Source: JABCZS01 sp041660525
Lineage (GTDB): Bacteria > Pseudomonadota > Gammaproteobacteria > JABCZS01
DNA: 64,000 bases
Direction: 5' to 3'
Assembly (NCBI GenBank): GCA_041660525.1
Contig: JBAZWD010000003.1
Location: 62,001 to 126,000 of the forward strand
Shown piece after piece: positions 1 through 7,435 of this stretch. Both the position numbers and the translations under genes were made by a program. The stretch's first letter is position 1. Every line of letters begins with the position of its first letter. A model generated the notes under the pieces. That model had not been told where the DNA came from. It saw nothing but the letters and a program-made list of their open reading frames with translations, and did not search any database.

Positions 1-1
1 T

Positions 2-1057
2 ATTGATCACACCGAAGCTTTGGTCAGTATTGATATCAACTCCGCGCGTTCAACAAAAGGTGGCGATATTGAAGAAACTGCATTTAATACCAACCTTGAA
101 GCCGCAGATGAAATTGCTAGACAATTACGTTTACGTGATATCGGTGGTTTAATTGTCATCGACTTTATTGATATGACACCTATCCGTAATCAACGCGATG
201 TTGAAGAAAGATTAAGAGTTGCATTAGAACTTGATCGCGCACGCGTTCAAATTGGTCGTATTTCCCGTTTTGGTTTGCTTGAAATGTCACGTCAACGCCT
301 CAAGCCTTCATTAGGTGAAGCCATACAAGAAATCTGCCCACGTTGCGAAGGTCATGGACAAATTCGTAGCATAGAATCATTGGCTTTATCGATTATTCGT
401 TTAATTGAAGAAGATGCGATGAAAGAAAACACCGCTGAAATTCATACGATAGTACCCATAGAAGTGGCTACTTTCTTAACCAATGAAAAACGCGGCAGTC
501 TGACACATATTGAAACGTCTCACCATGTAAAAATATATATTTTACCGAATCGTGAAATTAGTCGCCCGCATTATGAAATTCGCCGCATTCGTAAAGATGA
601 CGCAAGTGCACAAACACATAACAGTTATCAATTAGACGTTATGACTTCTGCTGAAAAAGAAGCTGTGGTTGAAACAGCATTAACTGCTCCCGTACCGGTT
701 GCAGCAGCAATTGATCACATGGCTATCACACCTTCACGCCCTGCAAGTTCTTTAATTGAACCTTCAAAACCCGCTAAAAAAGTAAGCTGGTTTAAAAAAT
801 TATGGAATGCATTATTTGGCGGCAAAGAAAAAGATAAAAAGCATCATCACAACCGTCGTGGCGGTGGTCATCATCGCAGAAATACTTACAACAGAAATCG
901 TGGGCCACGTCCTACTGGCACAGGTCCAGCGCCTACAGGTGAACGTGATCACACTAAACGCACTTCAGGTCCAAGAAGACGTGCAAATGATCGTTATTTC
1001 CCACGTAAAGCAGGCGGCGCAAATCCACAAACAGGTCCACAAAAACCTACGGAATAA
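2..1057 (+). CDS. rne: Ribonuclease E, 3' part (5' end outside window)
   Basis: RNase E is the endoribonuclease that processes rRNA and tRNA precursors and starts mRNA decay. The frame is open from base 2, so the S1 domain and the start lie upstream of the window. Both metal-binding aspartate stretches are visible (SIDINSA and VIDFIDM), as is the zinc-link motif CPRCEGHG, followed by the small domain up to about residue 235 of the visible part. The rest is a short basic tail rich in His, Arg, Asn and Gly, far shorter than the roughly 500-residue scaffold of the E. coli enzyme, so degradosome contacts probably differ. RNase G is less likely because it has no such tail. The gene ends 4 bp before a convergent gene. 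Confidence 0.95.
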   Translation: MDHTEALVSIDINSARSTKGGDIEETAFNTNLEAADEIARQLRLRDIGGLIVIDFIDMTPIRNQRDVEERLRVALELDRARVQIGRISRFGLLEMSRQRLKPSLGEAIQEICPRCEGHGQIRSIESLALSIIRLIEEDAMKENTAEIHTIVPIEVATFLTNEKRGSLTHIETSHHVKIYILPNREISRPHYEIRRIRKDDASAQTHNSYQLDVMTSAEKEAVVETALTAPVPVAAAIDHMAITPSRPASSLIEPSKPAKKVSWFKKLWNALFGGKEKDKKHHHNRRGGGHHRRNTYNRNRGPRPTGTGPAPTGERDHTKRTSGPRRRANDRYFPRKAGGANPQTGPQKPTE

Positions 1058-1061
1058 AACA

Positions 1062-1715
1062 TTACGCCCCTGTTAATATTTCTACGACATGAGCAATGTG
1101 CGCGTTATTATCATCGCGCACTATTGTATTACTGCGACCGTAAAGTATTTGCCCCAATTCGCATTTTAAATTCTGCTCTAATTGTTGATCGCAAGTTACT
1201 TTAAAATAGCGTGTATTAATACTGTGCGTCTGCACTTTATTTTCTAGTAATAGATTTCCAAAAGGTGTCTCACCGATTCGCACACCTTCAATAACAGTTT
1301 GCGGCAAGGCATTAAAATCAATAGAAATCAAACCTAATTCCACGACCCTACTTTCATTAAGCGTATCTGCAAGCAACGCGTTATCACGTTGCCCATTTTT
1401 GTCCACTATCATAATAATCGCACGGTAGAATTGATTTTGCTCAAGGTCTTCATCAATATGCAAAGGCGCGCGAATTTTTGGCGTGCGTTGATAATAATCA
1501 GCTATCGCTGTAGTTAACAAAGGCTGTGTTAATATAGATTTTTGCATGGCTGGCAAATCAGATTTTTGTACATAAACCAAATTTGGCCATTGTGATTCCG
1601 GAATATTTTCTTTAGTGAAAAATGTGGTTAAGGGTTCCAATTCTTTTGCACTCCAATCAAGATTACTTGCTGATACTTGCGCCGTGAATAAAGCGATATA
1701 TAGTAATAAACGCAT
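1062..1715 (-). CDS. Exported protein, possibly chorismate-lyase-like fold
   Basis: A 217-residue protein starting with a short hydrophobic signal peptide (MRLLLYIALFTAQVSA), so probably periplasmic. A strong AGGGGG ribosome site precedes the ATG. The C-terminal part contains GETPFGNLLLENKV followed by a strand-rich stretch with LYGRSNTI and a final VVEIL. This order recalls the UbiC/UTRA-type chorismate-lyase fold, but UbiC itself is cytoplasmic, so a ubiquinone role is not claimed. It is convergent with rne. The family assignment is a guess from motif order only. Confidence 0.6.
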   Translation of the reverse strand: MRLLLYIALFTAQVSASNLDWSAKELEPLTTFFTKENIPESQWPNLVYVQKSDLPAMQKSILTQPLLTTAIADYYQRTPKIRAPLHIDEDLEQNQFYRAIIMIVDKNGQRDNALLADTLNESRVVELGLISIDFNALPQTVIEGVRIGETPFGNLLLENKVQTHSINTRYFKVTCDQQLEQNLKCELGQILYGRSNTIVRDDNNAHIAHVVEILTGA

Positions 1716-1784
1716 ATACCCCCTAGTGACAGTTACTTAACTATGTTAAAATAAGAAACTGCTATACCTGTAGGGAAATAACTT

Positions 1785-2402
1785 ATGATAACCCGAATTT
1801 TAACCGGCGATCCTATACTCGATGCCTTTGATAGGTTTGCAAGGTATTTGGCTACTCATTCTCCAACCTATCTGCGCGATATCGCCCAAGCACCTCATTA
1901 TATGGCAAAATTCAATGTTAATGCGAATATAGTTAAAAGTTTTAGAGAAGATTCCGTTGTGAAAAATAAAGAATTTTACTCTGAGCTACGAAATTTTTAC
2001 AATGCACTGCGACAATATACCTATTTTTATTTATCGGGCGATCATCAATACGATAATATGAATGAAGCTCAAGCTATTTATGACTTCATTGAAACTCATC
2101 TGAATACAGCACAAGAAATAGAATCTTTTTGGACATCAAATGATTTATTACCTATAGAACATGTTGTTTATGTCGAATACACCCCGCACTTAGCAGCAAG
2201 ACTTTTGGGCTGGAGTACAACATTGCTAATGCTCGGTGGTGGATATTATATGGCGGAAAAAAACATTGATGAACCCCTCACTCAGGCTCAACGCGTAGGT
2301 TATGGATGTTTAATATTGACTGCATTTGCAGCAGGTCAAGCCGTGACATATTTTGCTAATAAAAAAATTGATCCGCCGCAAGCACCCAAAAAACATCTTT
2401 AA
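1785..2402 (+). CDS. Hypothetical protein with two C-terminal membrane segments
   Basis: A 205-residue protein of unknown family. The first 145 residues look soluble and helical. Two hydrophobic segments follow at about residues 148-165 and 174-192, and the protein ends in a short basic tail (NKKIDPPQAPKKHL). The start is supported by an AGGGA site a few bases upstream. It is a single gene between a divergent exported protein and the convergent AbiE pair. A soluble head with a C-terminal hairpin membrane anchor occurs in some secreted effectors of intracellular bacteria, but nothing here proves secretion. Confidence 0.6.
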   Translation: MITRILTGDPILDAFDRFARYLATHSPTYLRDIAQAPHYMAKFNVNANIVKSFREDSVVKNKEFYSELRNFYNALRQYTYFYLSGDHQYDNMNEAQAIYDFIETHLNTAQEIESFWTSNDLLPIEHVVYVEYTPHLAARLLGWSTTLLMLGGGYYMAEKNIDEPLTQAQRVGYGCLILTAFAAGQAVTYFANKKIDPPQAPKKHL

Positions 2403-2405
2403 ATT

Positions 2406-3254
2406 TTATTTAGTATAAGCAGATACCTTCTCTAATCTTGATAGAAAAAATTCCTTTGACCAAAGATCAAGCGTAAGCAATTCTCTTGGCTTTAAAAATC
2501 TTTTCACATCTTTTCTTGCTTCATCCCAATTGGCATGATTTATTTTTTCTGCTAATTTTTCAAATAGCCAGCTCGCATCAACAGAGACATTCTCCCACGG
2601 AGATTTTTGCAAAACAGCATGATTCAATAATAAAAAATTAATCGGTGTTTTTCTTGACACATACCATACAAAATCATACCAATCTCTGCCTTTTGTGAAA
2701 GGTCTACATAATAGCGCATGAATTTTTCCTGCAAATAAACTGGATAAATCTTGAGTTTTAATGCCATATGGCAAGGGGAAATCTAAATATTTAAGCTCAT
2801 ACGCTGAGCCCGCCGGCGGATTTGTATCAATTTCTAATTTAATTTGTAGCTTTGGTCTATTGGTTCTTTTATCTTTTATGACTAAAATTCCACCTAAAGA
2901 TTCTGCTTTTAAAAAAGCAGTCCTGATCACTTTATCTAGTTTATTTCTGTTAATGACTTCCAAAGTATAACCATATAATTCAAATTCATCATGCATTCCT
3001 GATACATAATTATCCCAAGTAAAATTTTCATCAGGCTCATCTAGGATAAAATCTAAGTCTTCAGAAAATCTTTCTAATCCATAAAGAATTCTAAGACAAG
3101 TGCCGCCTTGGAAAGCTGCTTTTTTAAAAAAACCTGATCGTGAAAGTGCCATCAATGCAATTTCTTGAGCAATTTCTTTCAATGCATTTTCTTGTTCAAT
3201 AACTGTTTGGCATTGATAACTTAATAATTTTTGTTGAATGATCTCAACGCTCAT
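2406..3254 (-). CDS. AbiEii-family nucleotidyltransferase toxin
   Basis: Toxin of a type IV toxin-antitoxin / abortive-infection pair. AbiEii proteins are nucleotidyltransferases; studied members modify tRNA or other RNA and stop growth. The family signature is clear near residues 48-73: GGTCLRILYGLERFSEDLDF, holding the GG-T motif and the metal-binding acidic pair. A second conserved stretch, FAGKIHALLCR, is at about residues 173-183. The length (282 residues) is normal for the family. The gene begins inside the 3' end of the antitoxin gene (11-bp overlap), the usual antitoxin-first order, so translation is probably coupled. Confidence 0.9.
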   Translation of the reverse strand: MSVEIIQQKLLSYQCQTVIEQENALKEIAQEIALMALSRSGFFKKAAFQGGTCLRILYGLERFSEDLDFILDEPDENFTWDNYVSGMHDEFELYGYTLEVINRNKLDKVIRTAFLKAESLGGILVIKDKRTNRPKLQIKLEIDTNPPAGSAYELKYLDFPLPYGIKTQDLSSLFAGKIHALLCRPFTKGRDWYDFVWYVSRKTPINFLLLNHAVLQKSPWENVSVDASWLFEKLAEKINHANWDEARKDVKRFLKPRELLTLDLWSKEFFLSRLEKVSAYTK

Positions 3255-3861
3255 ATTGCACTCCCTTTAAAAATCTTGTAATTCGGGAATGATGATAGTA
3301 TTCATTTAATAATGTAATCTCTTCATCACGTAACAATGGTAAATCCTTGCGGGAAATTCTTAAACTTTGCTCTAATGGTAGTAATGAGTCCCATTCTTTT
3401 TTATAACAAAATACGTAATCGCAAATGGCTTTCCAAGGTTTAGCCATAAAAAAAGAATAGCCATTTTCTGTGTTCAAGCTAACCTCCGTATAAAACCCTT
3501 CTAGCGGCAAATGTTGATAGCTGAAAACACCCAGCGGCGTGTTAAATTCTTTAGAACGCTTGCTCGTCACAGAAGTAATTGTATAAACGGCTTCTGGAAT
3601 CAACTGATGAAAACTAAGTGCAGATTCTAGACTAATATAGGAAGGGCCATAAATATATTGGGCTAATTCATATGGATGGGTTTTTTGTTTATCAGGCAAA
3701 CAATACAAACCTCTGCGCACATGCAATAATCTACCCTGCGCTAATAGACGTTTAACTTTGCTATAACGACTATCTGAAGTACCATCAAGCAAGGTATCCA
3801 ATTCCAAGTCTGTTAAATAAGGGCGCGGGTAATTTTGTAAAATTCGGTCTATACCTGGCAT
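3244..3861 (-). CDS. AbiEi-family antitoxin / transcriptional repressor
   Basis: Antitoxin of the AbiE pair. The N-terminal winged helix (about residues 1-60, with VKRLLAQGRLLHVRRGLYCL) is the DNA-binding part that represses its own promoter in known members. The rest is the AbiEi C-terminal domain (YISLESALSFHQLIPE). I place the start at 3861 (MPGIDRIL) because GGAGAAAAT stands directly before it. An ATG 21 bases further upstream has no ribosome site. The palindrome at 3946-3962 is a good candidate operator. No other defence genes are adjacent, so this looks like a lone module. Confidence 0.88.
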   Translation of the reverse strand: MPGIDRILQNYPRPYLTDLELDTLLDGTSDSRYSKVKRLLAQGRLLHVRRGLYCLPDKQKTHPYELAQYIYGPSYISLESALSFHQLIPEAVYTITSVTSKRSKEFNTPLGVFSYQHLPLEGFYTEVSLNTENGYSFFMAKPWKAICDYVFCYKKEWDSLLPLEQSLRISRKDLPLLRDEEITLLNEYYHHSRITRFLKGVQYER

Positions 3862-3945
3862 ATTTTCTCCATAAACTGTCATTATTTGTTTATCAAGGCT
3901 AATTATAGCATATGAAGAGAATTATTTGTAGATTCATGCACAATA

Positions 3946-3962
3946 CTGTCATATTATGACAG
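3946..3962. promoter_or_regulatory. Palindromic operator candidate upstream of abiE pair
   Basis: The sequence CTGTCATATTATGACAG is a perfect inverted repeat (7-base arms, 3-base spacer) about 85 bases upstream of the antitoxin start. A further CTGTCAT half-site lies at 3876-3882. AbiEi proteins repress their own promoter by binding inverted repeats, so this is the likely binding site. The assignment rests on position and symmetry only. Confidence 0.5.
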
Positions 3963-3976
3963 CATCTTACATATAT

Positions 3977-5002
3977 TTAAACAGACTGCCCCGCCGCCCA
4001 ACCAGACGACCAAGCCCATTGGAAATTATAACCACCCAACCAGCCAGTGACATCTAAGACTTCGCCAATAAAATATAAATTGTTTACAGTATTGGCTTCC
4101 ATGGTTTTTGAAGAAATCGCATCACAATCTACCCCGCCTAATGTGACTTCTGCTGTGCGATAACCTTCTGTTGCATTTGGTTTTAAGTGCCAGGGTTCTA
4201 ATGGATTTACAATTGCAGCTAATCTTTTGGGTAATTGTTCACTTAAAAATTCAATCACAAGTTCTTCGCCTGGTTTCCAATAAGATGAAATTTGTAAAAT
4301 CGCAGGGCCGCTTAAACCTCTATGTGTAAATAATAAATTTTCTTGAAAAGAAATATCATTGCAGGAAACTTTAACTAAAGTTGATACGCCCGATAAAGGT
4401 GCAAGTTGTTCTTTATCTTCAACATGCAAAGTCAAAGGCACGAGCCCTGCGCGTGTAGGCCATACTTTGATTCCAAATTGTTGCGCAATTTTATAACCAA
4501 AAGGCGTGGCGCCCATCGTTGGAATGGATAAACCTCCCGTTGCGATGACTAAAGATTGCGTTATAAAATTTCCGATTGAAGTTTCGACTGTAAACCCTTC
4601 TATCACTTTTAAAATTTCAACATCTGTTTTAATCAATACGTTCGCAAGTGCAGCTTCGCTTAATAACATATTCACAATATCTTTGGCAGTATTATCACAA
4701 AACAATTGCCCTAATGTTTTCTCATGAAAAGCAATATTATATTTTTTAACTAATTGGATAAAATCCCATTGTGTGTAACGTGAGAGTGCGGATTTACAAA
4801 AATGTGGATTATGAGAAAGATAGCATTCAGGGCTGATGTTATAATTAGTAAAATTACAGCGCCCGCCACCTGACATTAATATTTTTTTACCAATTTTATT
4901 GGCATGATCTAATAACAACACGCGCCTGCAACGTTTACCTGCTTCTATGGCACACATTAAACCTGCGGCACCTGCACCAATAATAATGACATCTATCTGC
5001 AT
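3977..5002 (-). CDS. FAD-dependent oxidoreductase, YhiN/HI0933 family (short form)
   Basis: Flavoprotein of the HI0933/YhiN group, whose physiological substrate is unsettled. The FAD-binding Rossmann motif IIGAGAAGLMCAIEAGK starts at residue 7. The family-typical GKKILMSGGGRCNFTN follows near residue 38, and TEGYRTAEVTLGGVD and GGYNFQWAWSSG lie near the C-terminus. At 341 residues it is shorter than the roughly 390-400 usual. Ends and motifs are intact; the shortage falls between PKRLAAIV and the TEGYRTAEV motif, as if a block of about 50-60 residues had been lost in frame. The start overlaps the end of rlmKL by 10 bases. Confidence 0.85.
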   Translation of the reverse strand: MQIDVIIIGAGAAGLMCAIEAGKRCRRVLLLDHANKIGKKILMSGGGRCNFTNYNISPECYLSHNPHFCKSALSRYTQWDFIQLVKKYNIAFHEKTLGQLFCDNTAKDIVNMLLSEAALANVLIKTDVEILKVIEGFTVETSIGNFITQSLVIATGGLSIPTMGATPFGYKIAQQFGIKVWPTRAGLVPLTLHVEDKEQLAPLSGVSTLVKVSCNDISFQENLLFTHRGLSGPAILQISSYWKPGEELVIEFLSEQLPKRLAAIVNPLEPWHLKPNATEGYRTAEVTLGGVDCDAISSKTMEANTVNNLYFIGEVLDVTGWLGGYNFQWAWSSGWAAGQSV

Positions 5003-7146
5003 CGTATTTCAAAGCAATGATGGATTTTTGGATCTCGCTGAAAATCTTTATCTATGGTCTTGGGCGTAATGTCTTTAATTTCTAAATCTGACAAAGCTTC
5101 AGTATCCAAGTTGAATTTCCTAAAATTATTAGAAAAATATAATATCCCATCTCGATTTAAATGCTGCATGCATAATCTGATTAAACCAACATGATCGCGC
5201 TGAATATCAAAATCTTCATCCATACGTTTTGAACGTGAAAACGTCGGTGGATCTAAAAATATAAGATCAAATTTCTCATTATTGTTTTCAAGCCAAACTA
5301 AACAATCCGCTACAATCACGCGATGCAAGGTATCGCTTAAACCATTTAAGGCTAAATTACGTTTTGCCCAGTTGGTATAAGTTGTGGACATATCCACGCT
5401 CACAGAAGAACGCGCACCGCCGATAGCCGCATGTACAGTAACAGCACCTGTGTAACAAAACAAATTCAAAAAGCGTTTACCGGATGCAATGCTTGCCAAA
5501 TGCAAACGCATCGGTCTGTGATCTAAAAATAAGCCTGTATCCAAATAATCATGTAAATTAACCAATAATTTACATGCGCCCTCTTCTACTGTTATATATT
5601 GATTTTTTGCAGCAAATTTTTCGTACTGCGAATGATCTTTTTGCTGACGGCGTTGCTTTACTACAATATGATCACTGGGAATATTTAAAACAGACGGAAT
5701 GGCATTTAAAATTTGATTTAAACGATCTTGTGCTTTTTGAGGATCAATTGTTTTAGGCGCTGCATATTCTTGTACGTGAGCCCAATCATTATAACAATCA
5801 ATGGCTACAGAATATTCAGGCATGTCGGCGTCATACACACGATAGGCGTGAATATTATTTTTTTCAACCCAAGACTTTAAAGATTTTTGGTTTTTACGTA
5901 AACGATTGGCGAACATTTCGGATTCAGGAGACAGTTCGGGCAAGAGCGAAAGATTTTTCGCCCCTGCGAAGATGAACCATTCGGGTGATATCGTCATTAA
6001 TAATAATTTACAGGCTATCGTTCCATTAAAAAATGAATAATTTTTACGGGCGCGTATGCCCATGACTTTTCCTAAATCAGGATCGCCTAAAAATAAAGCC
6101 ACTTCCCAATGTTGAAATTTCTCACGCAAACGTTGGCCGAAATGTTGATACAAAGGAATTAAATTTTCTGTTTCGCCTAAACGTTCACCGTAAGGTGGAT
6201 TCGTAATCAAGAATCCGGGTTTATCACCTGCATGCGTTGGCGGTACTAAATGTGATAGTTCGCGAACCGAAACATCAATTAAATCTTCTAATCCCGCACG
6301 TTCAATATTTTCTCTTGCTTGTGAAACCGCACGCGGGCTGCCATCATAACCGCGAATATCGGGTAATGTTCTGGATAATCCTAATTTTTCTCGCTCTATG
6401 GCTTCAGATACTAATGCATCCCATAATTTAGCATCATGTTGCAACCAATGGGTAAACCCAAATTTTCTGCGTAATAAACCCGGCGCGGTATCAGTAACCA
6501 TTAAAGCCGCTTCAATTAATAAAGTCCCCGTTCCACACATGGGATCAATTACATAAAGATATTGTTGCCAGTTTTTTGCAAAACCCGAGCGAATTAAAAG
6601 TGCTGCTGCTAAATTCTCTTTCATGGGTGCGTCTAAAGCTGAATCGCCACGGTAGCCACGTTTATGCAAACTCTCGCCTGAGAGATCTAAACTTAAATTT
6701 AATTTATCGCCATATAAATGCGCGTGAATGCGAATGTCTGGATTTACTAATTCCACATTAGGACGCTCGCCGGTTTTTGCACGAAATTGATCAACTATTG
6801 CATCTTTAACAAGTTGCGATCCGTATTGAGTATTTTGAATTAAATTTGTTAAACCCGAAAAATCTATTTTTAGTGTTTGTCTCGCAGTAAAATGCGATGA
6901 CCAATTAATACTAGCAACACCACGGTGTATTGAAGCTAAATCGGTTACTTCTATTGTTTTTAAATGCAATAACACATGATTCGCTAAACGTGACCAAAGA
7001 CAAATGCGATAAGCTGTTTCTAAACTTGCATTAAAATAAACACCAGTTAATGTTTCTTTACAATCTTGTGCGCCAAGTTGTGTTAATTCTTCCAGCAATA
7101 AACCTTCGATTAATCTTGGACAATTGGCAAAAAATGCATAGCTCAT
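4993..7146 (-). CDS. rlmL: Bifunctional 23S rRNA methyltransferase RlmKL
   Basis: Methylates 23S rRNA at G2445 (N2, N-terminal half) and G2069 (N7, C-terminal half) in the large ribosomal subunit (E. coli numbering, family knowledge). A THUMP domain occupies about residues 45-155, and the first methyltransferase has DPMCGTGTLLIEAAL and the catalytic NPPYGERLG. The second methyltransferase has NLFCYTGAVTVHAA and FLDPPTFS. The length of 717 is close to the E. coli 702. The linker between the halves (about residues 390-405) carries a short insertion encoded by a dispersed palindrome (see 5946-5965). The gene overlaps its neighbours on both sides, consistent with an operon. Confidence 0.95.
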   Translation of the reverse strand: MSYAFFANCPRLIEGLLLEELTQLGAQDCKETLTGVYFNASLETAYRICLWSRLANHVLLHLKTIEVTDLASIHRGVASINWSSHFTARQTLKIDFSGLTNLIQNTQYGSQLVKDAIVDQFRAKTGERPNVELVNPDIRIHAHLYGDKLNLSLDLSGESLHKRGYRGDSALDAPMKENLAAALLIRSGFAKNWQQYLYVIDPMCGTGTLLIEAALMVTDTAPGLLRRKFGFTHWLQHDAKLWDALVSEAIEREKLGLSRTLPDIRGYDGSPRAVSQARENIERAGLEDLIDVSVRELSHLVPPTHAGDKPGFLITNPPYGERLGETENLIPLYQHFGQRLREKFQHWEVALFLGDPDLGKVMGIRARKNYSFFNGTIACKLLLMTISPEWFIFAGAKNLSLLPELSPESEMFANRLRKNQKSLKSWVEKNNIHAYRVYDADMPEYSVAIDCYNDWAHVQEYAAPKTIDPQKAQDRLNQILNAIPSVLNIPSDHIVVKQRRQQKDHSQYEKFAAKNQYITVEEGACKLLVNLHDYLDTGLFLDHRPMRLHLASIASGKRFLNLFCYTGAVTVHAAIGGARSSVSVDMSTTYTNWAKRNLALNGLSDTLHRVIVADCLVWLENNNEKFDLIFLDPPTFSRSKRMDEDFDIQRDHVGLIRLCMQHLNRDGILYFSNNFRKFNLDTEALSDLEIKDITPKTIDKDFQRDPKIHHCFEIRCR
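5946..5965. repeat. Dispersed palindrome copy inside rlmKL
   Basis: GCGAAAGATTTTTCGCCCCT is the same core found in intergenic copies at 26905-26929, 42586-42612 and, inverted, 42650-42676. The palindrome can fold as GCGAAA / TTTCGC around GATT. Here it is read in frame on the minus strand as GAKNLS in the interdomain linker of RlmKL. This recalls the palindromic elements that insert into genes of Rickettsia, but no relation to those is shown. Confidence 0.7.
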
Positions 7147-7403
7147 TTGATCATTCGCTTAATGCGATTCAAAGTTTCTTCATCTATGCCGCGCATGAGT
7201 TTGCCTATGAATTGATGTTGACGACGTTTAGCTTTATCGCTGGTAATCGTTTTGCCAAGCTGTATGGCAATTAATAAATCACGTGGTAAATCCAGAGAAT
7301 CTAATTGATTGGCATTAAGCAAAACCAACGCTTCACCCATTTTTTGCAAGGCGTGCATTTCACGTTTATTTTCGCTTTTGGAGGGTTTTTCATATTCAGT
7401 CAT
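7143..7403 (-). CDS. Short YjgA/DUF615-like ribosome-associated protein
   Basis: Matches the first half of the DUF615 (YjgA/DarP) family, whose E. coli member binds the pre-50S particle: KREMHALQKMGEALV, then IAIQLGKTITSDKAKRRQ and QFIGKLMR. Family members are about 160-190 residues. This one has 86 and stops right after the KLMRGID region, so the C-terminal helical half is missing. I start at ATG 7403; a longer reading from TTG 7439 would overlap the putA stop. The stop codon overlaps the rlmKL start. It may be a genuine short form or a truncated remnant still held in the operon. Confidence 0.75.
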   Translation of the reverse strand: MTEYEKPSKSENKREMHALQKMGEALVLLNANQLDSLDLPRDLLIAIQLGKTITSDKAKRRQHQFIGKLMRGIDEETLNRIKRMIK

Positions 7404-7435
7404 AAGTGCGATGTTAAAGAATTTTGCCTTTAAAG

